A model generated the notes under the pieces. It was given only the letters and a program-made list of their open reading frames with translations. It searched no databases and had not been told where the DNA came from. Shown here in pieces: positions 51,601-60,647 of a stretch of DNA of 64,000 nucleotides. The stretch's first letter is position 1; each line of letters starts with the position of its first letter. This DNA is from Paenibacillus monticola. Lineage in GTDB: Bacteria; Bacillota; Bacilli; Paenibacillales; Paenibacillaceae. The DNA is taken from NCBI RefSeq assembly GCF_009664975.1, contig NZ_WJXB01000007.1, forward strand, positions 62,001-126,000, read 5' to 3'. The position numbers and the translations under genes were made by a program.

Positions 51601-54600
51601 CCGGGACTCTAAGAATGTCACGCCAGACTTCCAAAAGCTCCGCTTCGAGGGAATGCTTCTGAACAGCGGGTTCGATACTACAACCTGGCTTGCGCGTTGA
51701 TTCTGGCAGCTTCTTATAGTCCACCTTGCCATTTGCAGATAGTGGAAGCCGATCCATCCTGATGTATTCTACCGGAAGCATATACGAAGGAAGATGTGCC
51801 GAAAGGTACGCTTCCAGATTATCAGCTACAAGCTCCACCTCTGCTGTATAGTAGGCGCATAGGTGTTTCTCACCGCCTGCTCCTGTTTTGGCAGCTACCG
51901 CTGCTTCACGGATGTGCGGATGACCCAGTAGAAGGTTCTGGATTTCACCAGTTTCGATGCGATATCCTCTGATCTTAACTTGCTCGTCCAATCTGCCCAT
52001 ATAGGCCATACCACCTTCGGGAAGCCAGCGGACCAGATCACCGGTTCTGTACACTCTCCCCAGCTCTCCAAACATTCCAGCGACAAATTTCTCCGCCGTC
52101 AGCTCCGGTCGATTTAAATACCCGCGTGCTACACCGGCTCCAGCGATGCAAAGTTCCCCCGGAAGGTACTTGGCCTGAAGTCCGCCCGAAGAATCGACTA
52201 CATAGAGCCTTATATTATCGATTGGCAAGCCAATCGGCACTTGATTTCGCACATTTCCAGGCTCATACCGCTTGATCATGCAGCCCACTACCGTTTCAGT
52301 AGGTCCGTATTCGTTATACACTTCGGTGTCTGGACCGAAGAGTTCCATAATTTCCGCAGCGGCGGCCACCTCCAAAGCTTCCCCGCCAACAATAAAACGT
52401 CTTAGGCCGGATTGTTCTGGCTTATATAAGTGGAGCAGTTTCAAATGGGAAGGTGTTAATTTGATAATCTCCGCTTCGCCATCCTCAATGATCCGCCCAA
52501 GCGCCACCTCCACATTTTCCGGGTAGATCACAATTCGATTTCCAGACAGGAGCGGTGTAAACATTGAAGTGACTGTCAGATCAAAAGATATCGAAGAATA
52601 GAGAGGAAAAGTGACTACCTCGCCTCGAACGTACATCTGATCAGCCCACCAGATATAATGGGTCAGTCCTCGCTGCTCGACCATTACCCCTTTCGGTTTG
52701 CCTGTTGAACCGGAAGTGTAAATGATATAGGCTAGATTGTCAGCCCCGGCAGTGGGCTCCGGATTGTCAACCGATCCACCGCCTTCGAAAATGCCATCCG
52801 AGGCCCTGATAATCTCCCCTTCGTATCCGGTCAATTCTTCGTAATCTCCATCCGTGATCACCCATTTCGCCCCACTGTCGGACAGAATATAGGCGATCCT
52901 CTCTTTCGGGTAGGAAGGATCGATCGGTACGTAGCAACCGCCGGCTTTCCAAATGCCGAGTATCGCCGTTATCAACTCCGGGGATCGACGCATCACAAGT
53001 CCAACAGCGGCATCCGCTCCAACACCCTTATTCTTCAAAAGAGATGCAAGACGGTTCGCGTCAGCGTTCAGATCTGCATAAGTGAGATGTTCGCCTTCAC
53101 ACGAGACCGCGATGGCCAGCGGCGTTCGCAGCACCTGCTCCTCAAACAACCTAAACACTGGCTTGTTCTCTGGATATTGGATGGTTATGTCATTGAATCC
53201 GTGCTGGAGCTGCATCCTCTCCATCGGAGTCAGCAGTTCGATCTCGGACAACGGAATATATGGATTTGTGGCAACCGTACCAAGTATCGTCAGCAAATGA
53301 CCACCCATAGCTTCAATCGAGGCGGGATGGAACAATGCCGTGCAGTACTCCAAATGTAGAATCATTCCGTCCAGCGTCTCCACCGCTTCAAGCGTCAGAT
53401 CGAACTTGGCGGTGCGACTTTTGCATTCCGTTGCGGTAAAGACGGCGCTACTGCCCTTCATGGCCAGCGGTTCAAGCGCTTCATGCTGAAAAACATACAT
53501 CACATCAAATAGCGGATTCCGGCTCATATCCCGATCATCATTCAGTCGAGGAAGCAACCGCTCCAGCGGGAACTCTTGATGCTCGAACGCTTGAATCGAG
53601 CCAGCTTGCACCGCTTGCACCAACTCGGCGAATGCTATATCCGGGGATACATGATTCCATAGAGGCATCGTGTGGACGAACATACCTGTAACGCGCTCAA
53701 TATCGGGATGGACTCGCCCAGATACTGACGTTCCGACTATGATATCCTCCTGATTAGCATATTTGGACAGCAACACGCAATAAGCAGCCAGCAAGTAGTT
53801 GTACAAGGTAATCCCGTTAGTCGAAGCGAATTCCCTGATGCTCTTCAATGATTCATAGTCAAGACTGAAGGAGTAGCGTTCTCCTTCAAAGCTGCGAACA
53901 GCAGGCCGCGGGTAATCTGTCGTCCAATCAAGCCGAGGGATGTCACCTTGAAGCTGACGGCTCCAGTATTTCTCCCCTTCTCGCAGATAACCGGCTCCGA
54001 TTCTGCCAAGCTGCCACTGGCTGTAATCCTTGAAATGAATCTTCAACTCCGGCAGACTTTCCCCGGAATATATCCGGATCAATTCATCAAAGATCATATT
54101 GGCTGAGATCCCGTCTGCTATCATATGATGCATGTCCAGAAGGAGATACTGCTTGCCGCTTACCTCCCCTTGCCACGCTTCAATCCGTAGTAATGGCGCA
54201 GACTCCAGATCAAACGGCTTGATCGTTTCCAAAATCGACCCCACGTCCCCTGAATGAACCAGTGTATGCTCGGGAATATCAATGGATAGTCCTTCATGTA
54301 TCCGTTGTACAGGTTCATTGTCCTCCAGGTGGAAGGAAGTTCGCAGACTTTCGTGCCTTTGGACTAACTTATTGGCGGCATGCTTCAAGCGATCAAGATC
54401 CAGTTCCCCTTCTATCGTAATTAGTCCGGTGACATTGTATGCCGTTCCGGCACCACCCAACTGCTCGACCGCGAATATGGAACGCTGCGCTGCGGACTGC
54501 GGATAGTGTGTGGCGAATTCTGCCTGCGGTATCCGCATGGCTCCGGAATTCGGTCTGTTGTCCAATTCCTTGGCCAATTCCTTGATCGTTGTATATTGAA

Positions 54601-57600
54601 ACAGCAGGTTTAAAGGAATCACCTTGCCAAGCTCAGCCTGCAACTTGGCGGCGAGGATAGTGGCGGCTAGCGAATTGCCACCCAGTTCAAAAAAATGATC
54701 GGTTATACCGATATACTTACGCTTTAGAACCTCTTGCCACAATTGTTGCAGCAGCTTCTCCATGTCCGTATTGGGCTTGGCGAGTGAGTTCTCCGACTCG
54801 GCATGTACAGTGAACAACATTTCATAATCTACATCTCTGGATTTCTTGAAGAACTGGGTAGTGTTAGTATAAGAACCGGGCAGCCGTTTCTTCTTAGGTA
54901 AAGGTCCTGCAACTTTTACCCAACGGGTTGGAATTAATGATTCCGGCAACACCGAAACCGCATATTCCCGTCTTTCGCGATCATCCGGTTCATTCTCGCT
55001 GTCTGGTTCATAGTATGCAATTAGGTGAACTACGCCTTGGATGTCAGTCTCAAGCGCAACGGCAACGGCAGACAACCAAGGAAGCTGCTCCAATTGAGCC
55101 TCCAACTGATCGAGGTGAATGCGGAATCCGCTCACACAGACAAGCCGCTCCATACGGCCAAGTAGAAGAAGTTGTCCTTCTGCCCCGTAGACCGCCGCTA
55201 ATTCTGTGGCATGGCCTTCACTGGTTTCTCGGTCGGCTCTCAAGTATAGTTGGCCTGGAATCCCCGGCAGACAGGGAAGTCCGTGGCTGTCCACTACGAA
55301 GCCGATTTCGTCCAAATCGGACATTCCGTCGAGCAACTCAGGCACTGGATGTTCTGGAATTCCGCATTCTTTTTCCGTAGAATCAGGCAATCCATATAAC
55401 CGAAGCTCTTTCCCGTCATCGGCAAAAATGTCTTCAAGCAGACGGCAGTAGGTACTCAGCCAAGCCACTGCGTCTGCATCTGCGCATACACCATTCTCAT
55501 AGTCCAATTCGAGAACCAGTTCCTGTTCCAGATCCAGAATATTCAAGCTTACAGGGTATTTGACTGCATCCGTCGGAGCTGGCTCAAGCGTCGCTTCCAG
55601 ATTTCCAAACTGAAATACCGAGGGCTTGTCAAAGTTGAAAATCGTGCGGATGGTCGGAAAAAATACCGCCGCCCCCGTTATGCCTAGTTCTTTGACGATT
55701 TCTGCATAAGAACACTGCTGATGATCCAACATTACAAGCAGCTCTTTCTTCATCTGGGACAGATATAGAGCAAAGCTTGCTGACTTCGGAAGCTTGCTTG
55801 AAAAAGGGAGCAGATTAACACATTGGCCGACCAAATGCGCGGTGCCCATTTGGAGCTGGCCGGATGTCGGAATACCGACTGTAATATCCTGAAGACCCGA
55901 AATTCTGGATAACAAGATGTTATAGGTTGCGAGCATGAGCATGTACAGCGAAGTTCCGTTACGTCTGCAGTATGCTTTCAGATCTGAGGTCAAACGTGAA
56001 TTGATAACCTTATGGATTCTTCTTCCCCGTCGTGCGGATGTATTGCCCAGAACGTTCGATGCAGGAAAGATTAAATCCGTGACAGGAGCTGACAGCTTGG
56101 CAGACCAGTACTCTCGGGCACGGAGGGATTCCTCCGAAGAAATCCGGCGTTGCCAATCGACGAAAGCAGAGAATGACACAGCTTCCGGCACCCGATAGCG
56201 GTCCTGATCACTGTAATATCCGGCAATTTCCTCTAAAATTCGGATAAATGACCAACCGTCGGCCACAATATGATGGGCCTGAATAACAAATAGATGCTCT
56301 TGCTTACTAACATGAAGCAGTCCGAACCGGATTAGTGGGCCCGTTGACAAATCGAAAGCTGCCGCTGTCTCTGGGAGCAAGGGTGTCGGAAGCTCGCCAG
56401 CCCTCTCATCCACATCGGCTTCATAAAGCGCGTAGCGCGAAAGACCGTTTCCAAAAGGTACCGTATATTGAACGCTTCCATCTTCGGCGAATCTCGTTCT
56501 CAGCATGTCGTGTCTTCGAATCACTTGATATATCGCAGTTTGCAGCTGGCCCGAATTCACGTTTCCTCGCAGTCTCAGAACGGCCGTTTCCGTATAGGCT
56601 GCTGATATCTCCGGCTTCATCCGCGAGACGAACCAAAGCTGCCGTTGTTCTTCCGTTAGAGGTGTAATCTGGGTCTCCATAGAATCTGTGGACTGCTCCG
56701 AAAGTTCTTGTCCGCTTCCAGGTGAGGGCGAGGGCGGAAGGAAACCTGCATTCCGCAGTTCTTCAATGCTGGATTTGACAGCGTTGATAATCTGCTCTAC
56801 ATCCCCCATCGTATGGGCGGTTGACAGAAAGCAGTTCCGGCCTTCCCAGATATAAACGCCCTTCTCAATCAACAAATAATAAAGCAATTCCAAATCGGTC
56901 TTTTGGACAAACCGGAATAGAGAGCCAAACCGGGCAATGTGAAGCGGTAACTGTTCTGCTTTGAAATAAATGTTAAGAGTATCGGCCAGTACAGCCGTCT
57001 TCCGATTCACTTCCTCCTGCAGGGCGGGACCTTCCTCCTGCAGCCGCTGCAATACTGCTAATGCAGCATTCATGGTCAGAGGATGCTGGCAAAAGGTTCC
57101 CGCCACGAAGGTCCTCCGCTCTTCATATGGTGGAAATGTATCGTTGCCGAAGGTCCACATGCCGCCATCAATGCAGTCTAAATATTGAGGTTTGCCCGCG
57201 ACAATACCGATCGGCAGTCCTCCGCCAATAATTTTTCCATATACCGCCATATCGGCTTCTACATCGAACCAGGCCTGTGCCCCTCCCGGATGGATTCGAA
57301 AGCCGGTAATGACTTCATCGAAGATAAGCGCGATTCCGTACTGGGCAGTCAGGGTCCGAAGTTGCTTTAGGAACTCCGCAGGCTGCACATCCGGTTTTCG
57401 GCTCTGCACAGGTTCGACCAGAACTGCGGCCAGTTCTCCCGACCGCTCCTCGATGATGCGCAGCGATTCGGGATGGTCATAGTTCAGCACGATAACGTCA
57501 TCGATCATGCCGGCTGGTATTCCCAGAGCAATTGGTGTTCCTTCACCGTTCGTACCAGAACTCATCGTCAGCACACCGTCAAAGGTACCGTGATAGGAGC

Positions 57601-60600
57601 CCGAGAAAATGGCGATTTTGGACCTTCCCGTTCCGGCACGAGCCAGACGCATGGCAACCATAACCGCTTCTGTTCCTGAATTGAAGAAGGCGGTCCGGTC
57701 CATTCCGGTTAAGTCGCGCAAAGCGGATGCCACTTGCCCTGCAGTATCATTAATCGGTCCGATGCACATTCCCTTCTTCAAAGCTCCGTCTACTGCTTCA
57801 TTGATAAACGAATTATTATGTCCAAATAAATTCACGCCAAAGCCCATCGTCAGGTCAATGTATTCGTTACCATCGATATCGCGGATGGAAGAGCCTTCGG
57901 CACGATCCACAACAATCTGGTATACGATATCTTTCCAGTAAGGTCTAAACCCAGCTACGTTCCGGTTGTTGGCGATAACCTCGCGATATGCTTGTGTATG
58001 GAGCTGTGACTTCTTCGTCTTCTCCGTATATCTTACGATAAATTCATCGATAAACCGCTGTTGTGGCAAAGTGAAACCTGACTTTACCAATCGCTCAATC
58101 TTCTGGTAGGGCACATAGGGGCGATCCTGGGAACGTGTGGACAATGGCATAGTCGGCTCCACTTGTCTTTCCGTCCGGAGCTTAACGACAACTGCATCCT
58201 TTTCAGCCTTCTTCGCGGCGATATGTTGCATCGTGGACGCAACGGAACTCGACTTAGCGGATGGGCGATTCTCCATGATGATAAGCTGCTGGGCCATAAG
58301 GTCCAACTGTTTATGGATGATTCCCTCCACTCCCGTTGGCATCCCCGCGTACTGTTCGACTGGACATTCCTCGCTTTCATTCTCATCCACTGCAAGTGCA
58401 GAGGCGATCTCCTGCACAGCCTTTTCAGCCCGCAGCTCAGTTACCGGTGTCGGAAGTTCCGGGGATAGACCGGCTATATATCGTCCCACATCCGCTACCG
58501 TTGATAGTTCCTCGAAGAAAAGTCGCATCGGAATATCGATACCGAACCGATCCTTTATGGCATGCCTTGCATTTACCAGCATGATGGAATCCAGACCCAT
58601 TTCCATAAAGCTTTTAGTGCTTCCGATGTTTTCATGTTCGTATCCGGAAATGTTCGCAATAATTCCGCGTACTGACTCCGTAACCAAATGATTGTGTTCC
58701 GTTTCACTGCTGAGCGTCATTCCTCGATCAACCTCCTTATTCTCCGTCCTGTCTTTAACAGCGGTATCTGAATTGTTCCCTTCAGAAGAGGCTGTCCAGT
58801 GCCTGAGTTTGTTAAATGCATAGGTCGGTGCTGACACTACTCTTCTGCTCTTTCCAGCGTGTAGATCATCCCAATCAAGACTAGCTCCGTTGGCATAGCG
58901 GTTGGCTACCTGCTGCCAGAAATTGTCCTTGAGTGGTTCTAGCTCACATTCCATCTTTTCAACCGGGTCCGGTTTATTCTCTGCATCCGGTCCGCCGAAC
59001 CAGACGCCTTCCTCCAGTTCACCATATGTAGAGGAGAAAGACGCATACCGAAGTCCAGCCAATTTCTCTCTCATCTCTTGTGGGTCCCACGCCACAACGG
59101 CCAGTCTGTATTCATAATGCCCTCTCCCAATATTTGAGGTGTAGCAGATGTCCCTAAAAGAGTTCGGATCGGCTGTGATCAAGAACAGGCGATATTTCTC
59201 AATTAATGAACGCAATGATGTCATTGATTTAGCGGACAGGGTCAAGAGCACCGGCTGAACTTCATCAATCGGCAACAGACGGTGCCGCGTATTCTCCCCT
59301 GCTTCCTCCAGAATGACATGACAGTTTGTTCCGCTCATTCCGAACGAACTGACGCCACATCTTCGGACTTCTTCACTCCTTTTCCATTCGGCCAGATCCG
59401 CATTGACATATACAGGTGATTGCTGAAAGTTGATTCGGGAGTTGGGTCTTTCAAAATGAATGGATGGTGGGATCTGTTCACGTTGCAGCGCAAGCGCCGA
59501 CTTGATCAGACTGACAATTCCCGCCGCGTGATACAAATGCCCGATGTTGGGTTTTAGCGAACCGACGGCGCAGAATTGTCTCCTGTCTGTATACTTACGA
59601 AAAGCGTTCTGAATGGCATGGATCTCGATGGGATCTCCAATAGGAGTCCCCGTTCCATGGGTTTCAATATAAGATATGGTTACCGGATCAATGCCGGCCC
59701 TTTCCCATGCGCTGATCAATAGTCGCTCTTGAGCCGCCATATTTGGAGCTGTAATGCCTATGGACTTCCCATCCTGATTGGAGACGCTGCTTTTGATCAC
59801 TGCATAGACAAGATCATTATCGGCAATCGCTCTGGATAAAGGCTTCAGGAGCACCGCTCCCATTCCCTCTCCCCTGACTGTGCCATCAGCATCTTCATCA
59901 AATGCTTTCACAGTCGAAGAAGACGATTCTATTCCGATCTTGGGTTGGTGACCGGATAGATTGACCATTAATTGAATACCTCCGGCAATGGCCATGTCGC
60001 ACTCCCGCAGCGCCAAAGACTGACAAGCGAGATGAACGGCCAGAAGGGAAGAGGAGCAGGCAGTATCAACGACTAAACTTGGGCCTGTCAAATCCAGCAG
60101 GTAAGATATTCGGCTGGCAATGACAGGAGGCAGGTTGCCCGTCACTGCCGCCGAGAGAAGATCAGGGTTCATGGTAGCAATCATTTGTTTATACTCGTGT
60201 TCATGCCCAGAACCGACATAAACTCCGGTTCGGCTGCCCTTCAGTCTGTCTCCTCCGTATCCTGCATCTTCAATAACACACCATGCCGTTTCGAGAAACA
60301 GCCTTTGATACGGGTCCATCAAATCGGCCTCTTTGGGGGGAATACGGAAGAACAGTGAGTCAAAGGTATCCACCTCCCCTAAATATCCTCCTCGCGGCGG
60401 AAGATCTCGGGATAGCTGGAGAGCTCCAGCCTTTAGTCTCGATGGTGGCGCCTCTCCGATCCAATCTTCACCTCGGCAAAGATTGCTCCAAAACTGATCC
60501 AGCGTATCAGCTCCTGGCACCTTTATCGCCATTCCGATAATCGCTATATCCCGGCCCGACAGCTCCTCAATTGCAGGGGGAGTACTGCTTTCTTTTTCCG

Positions 60601-60625
60601 TCCGAGATAGCAAATTCTTCTTCAT
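48659..60625 (-). CDS. PKS-NRPS hybrid: KS-ACP-AMT-C-deltaA-PCP-C-A(Asn)-PCP-E-C
   Basis: This is a 3,988-residue hybrid with the domain order of an iturin-type synthetase minus its acyl-ligase part. KS (25-450) has Cys190 in DTACSSS, His323 and His363. No AT domain follows, only a post-AT-linker-like PTYAFNKLRHW, so malonyl must come in trans. ACP is at about 650-725 (LGLDSIM-like MGLDSIML). A PLP aminotransferase (about 840-1290) has Lys1131 in YGKIIGGG. Next come a condensation domain (HHIVADG, about 1450), a fragment of an A domain (about 1780-1930) and a PCP (LGGNSLAA, about 1982). Then C (HHMIADG), A with code DLTKIGEVGK (Asn), PCP (LGGDSIKA), an epimerase (HHLVIDA, EGHGRE, RTVGWFTS) and a C-terminal condensation domain (HHVLLDG). 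The predicted output is a beta-amino acyl chain joined to D-Asn. Confidence 0.95.
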   Translation of the reverse strand: MKKNLLSRTEKESSTPPAIEELSGRDIAIIGMAIKVPGADTLDQFWSNLCRGEDWIGEAPPSRLKAGALQLSRDLPPRGGYLGEVDTFDSLFFRIPPKEADLMDPYQRLFLETAWCVIEDAGYGGDRLKGSRTGVYVGSGHEHEYKQMIATMNPDLLSAAVTGNLPPVIASRISYLLDLTGPSLVVDTACSSSLLAVHLACQSLALRECDMAIAGGIQLMVNLSGHQPKIGIESSSSTVKAFDEDADGTVRGEGMGAVLLKPLSRAIADNDLVYAVIKSSVSNQDGKSIGITAPNMAAQERLLISAWERAGIDPVTISYIETHGTGTPIGDPIEIHAIQNAFRKYTDRRQFCAVGSLKPNIGHLYHAAGIVSLIKSALALQREQIPPSIHFERPNSRINFQQSPVYVNADLAEWKRSEEVRRCGVSSFGMSGTNCHVILEEAGENTRHRLLPIDEVQPVLLTLSAKSMTSLRSLIEKYRLFLITADPNSFRDICYTSNIGRGHYEYRLAVVAWDPQEMREKLAGLRYASFSSTYGELEEGVWFGGPDAENKPDPVEKMECELEPLKDNFWQQVANRYANGASLDWDDLHAGKSRRVVSAPTYAFNKLRHWTASSEGNNSDTAVKDRTENKEVDRGMTLSSETEHNHLVTESVRGIIANISGYEHENIGSTKSFMEMGLDSIMLVNARHAIKDRFGIDIPMRLFFEELSTVADVGRYIAGLSPELPTPVTELRAEKAVQEIASALAVDENESEECPVEQYAGMPTGVEGIIHKQLDLMAQQLIIMENRPSAKSSSVASTMQHIAAKKAEKDAVVVKLRTERQVEPTMPLSTRSQDRPYVPYQKIERLVKSGFTLPQQRFIDEFIVRYTEKTKKSQLHTQAYREVIANNRNVAGFRPYWKDIVYQIVVDRAEGSSIRDIDGNEYIDLTMGFGVNLFGHNNSFINEAVDGALKKGMCIGPINDTAGQVASALRDLTGMDRTAFFNSGTEAVMVAMRLARAGTGRSKIAIFSGSYHGTFDGVLTMSSGTNGEGTPIALGIPAGMIDDVIVLNYDHPESLRIIEERSGELAAVLVEPVQSRKPDVQPAEFLKQLRTLTAQYGIALIFDEVITGFRIHPGGAQAWFDVEADMAVYGKIIGGGLPIGIVAGKPQYLDCIDGGMWTFGNDTFPPYEERRTFVAGTFCQHPLTMNAALAVLQRLQEEGPALQEEVNRKTAVLADTLNIYFKAEQLPLHIARFGSLFRFVQKTDLELLYYLLIEKGVYIWEGRNCFLSTAHTMGDVEQIINAVKSSIEELRNAGFLPPSPSPGSGQELSEQSTDSMETQITPLTEEQRQLWFVSRMKPEISAAYTETAVLRLRGNVNSGQLQTAIYQVIRRHDMLRTRFAEDGSVQYTVPFGNGLSRYALYEADVDERAGELPTPLLPETAAAFDLSTGPLIRFGLLHVSKQEHLFVIQAHHIVADGWSFIRILEEIAGYYSDQDRYRVPEAVSFSAFVDWQRRISSEESLRAREYWSAKLSAPVTDLIFPASNVLGNTSARRGRRIHKVINSRLTSDLKAYCRRNGTSLYMLMLATYNILLSRISGLQDITVGIPTSGQLQMGTAHLVGQCVNLLPFSSKLPKSASFALYLSQMKKELLVMLDHQQCSYAEIVKELGITGAAVFFPTIRTIFNFDKPSVFQFGNLEATLEPAPTDAVKYPVSLNILDLEQELVLELDYENGVCADADAVAWLSTYCRLLEDIFADDGKELRLYGLPDSTEKECGIPEHPVPELLDGMSDLDEIGFVVDSHGLPCLPGIPGQLYLRADRETSEGHATELAAVYGAEGQLLLLGRMERLVCVSGFRIHLDQLEAQLEQLPWLSAVAVALETDIQGVVHLIAYYEPDSENEPDDRERREYAVSVLPESLIPTRWVKVAGPLPKKKRLPGSYTNTTQFFKKSRDVDYEMLFTVHAESENSLAKPNTDMEKLLQQLWQEVLKRKYIGITDHFFELGGNSLAATILAAKLQAELGKVIPLNLLFQYTTIKELAKELDNRPNSGAMRIPQAEFATHYPQSAAQRSIFAVEQLGGAGTAYNVTGLITIEGELDLDRLKHAANKLVQRHESLRTSFHLEDNEPVQRIHEGLSIDIPEHTLVHSGDVGSILETIKPFDLESAPLLRIEAWQGEVSGKQYLLLDMHHMIADGISANMIFDELIRIYSGESLPELKIHFKDYSQWQLGRIGAGYLREGEKYWSRQLQGDIPRLDWTTDYPRPAVRSFEGERYSFSLDYESLKSIREFASTNGITLYNYLLAAYCVLLSKYANQEDIIVGTSVSGRVHPDIERVTGMFVHTMPLWNHVSPDIAFAELVQAVQAGSIQAFEHQEFPLERLLPRLNDDRDMSRNPLFDVMYVFQHEALEPLAMKGSSAVFTATECKSRTAKFDLTLEAVETLDGMILHLEYCTALFHPASIEAMGGHLLTILGTVATNPYIPLSEIELLTPMERMQLQHGFNDITIQYPENKPVFRLFEEQVLRTPLAIAVSCEGEHLTYADLNADANRLASLLKNKGVGADAAVGLVMRRSPELITAILGIWKAGGCYVPIDPSYPKERIAYILSDSGAKWVITDGDYEELTGYEGEIIRASDGIFEGGGSVDNPEPTAGADNLAYIIYTSGSTGKPKGVMVEQRGLTHYIWWADQMYVRGEVVTFPLYSSISFDLTVTSMFTPLLSGNRIVIYPENVEVALGRIIEDGEAEIIKLTPSHLKLLHLYKPEQSGLRRFIVGGEALEVAAAAEIMELFGPDTEVYNEYGPTETVVGCMIKRYEPGNVRNQVPIGLPIDNIRLYVVDSSGGLQAKYLPGELCIAGAGVARGYLNRPELTAEKFVAGMFGELGRVYRTGDLVRWLPEGGMAYMGRLDEQVKIRGYRIETGEIQNLLLGHPHIREAAVAAKTGAGGEKHLCAYYTAEVELVADNLEAYLSAHLPSYMLPVEYIRMDRLPLSANGKVDYKKLPESTRKPGCSIEPAVQKHSLEAELLEVWRDILRVPDAQIDEAFIRLGGDSIKAIQISAQLNKRGIRLEVGDILRGQTVRKIARLAVRLSESTVVPEQPPLEGEIPLAPIQQWFFDQHFSEMNHWNQCVTLAGTTRFAGHEVKETLTRLVRYHDALRMTYVHASDGGIKQYCKGAEQQAFAYRFVDGTLMGIDEADTARNQMILELHRSIDLENGPLVQAGLFRSKDEDELTLVIHHLVIDAVSWRILLDDFHDIYLALRQGIEPNLPVKTDSYKLYTSALHDYASSELQTRELQYWEQQFLLSASHIPKDTVAGNGKVRDADVRSLHFTGTGTSVLFEKATGYYRTDASILLLAALGYSLSLLGFPDGAWINMEGHGREPFGNHPDYSRTVGWFTSQYPVYLNTAAAGTPGQYAMFLNHAIRGIPHRGAGYNVLKYLLLEKPGAGSDVLCIQPTINFNYLGEMNDEAYRDLFRLAELPLNGTESPDSERPFSITVNALLTNNRLTVEVEYNRYEYGEGTIQRFLQGFLSGLAGIISYSGQTEVIGPAPEYCDLVPAEELAALMADSRSDIQKVYPLSPMQEGMLFHHLRYPNSEAYFEQCVIRFRGPMNPELFKLCFQTVSDRHDILRTCFAVWRVERPLQTVAESRVVPFHYEDWTIDGETNGTRELNLYLTQDRDKRFNLLGDIPLRISLIRTDEEENCMVWSFHHVLLDGWSVGIIIRELLSLYSTLDLGEQPRLIQAPAYGEYIRWVESRDRTAAEEYWRAYLLGYRAVTLLPRERVIDDGESSYDHGELTRILPDNLRDRLIRLSAERSVTLNVLIQAAWGTVLHKLNDTDDVVFGAVVSGRSPEVKDIDEMVGLFINTVPVRVKAGAQNFLELALGLQRDMLDREPHSYLPLSAIQNTGGGAGVDHVLVFENYPLQLDLPRGLEMAGYEWFEHTNYDFNVIVEPQKDILIRFVYNRTVFDELELEDVLACFIAVLSLIANNPEILLSEITLEETTAGTKKTGTAIEFHF

Positions 60626-60647
60626 CGCTAGCCCTCTCCTTTCTGAA

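Noticed and set aside
48659..60625. Calling the cluster iturin, bacillomycin or mycosubtilin
   Set aside because: The loading and aminotransferase parts match, but only Asn, Tyr and Phe A domains are present, the ligase is a separate protein and no thioesterase is seen.
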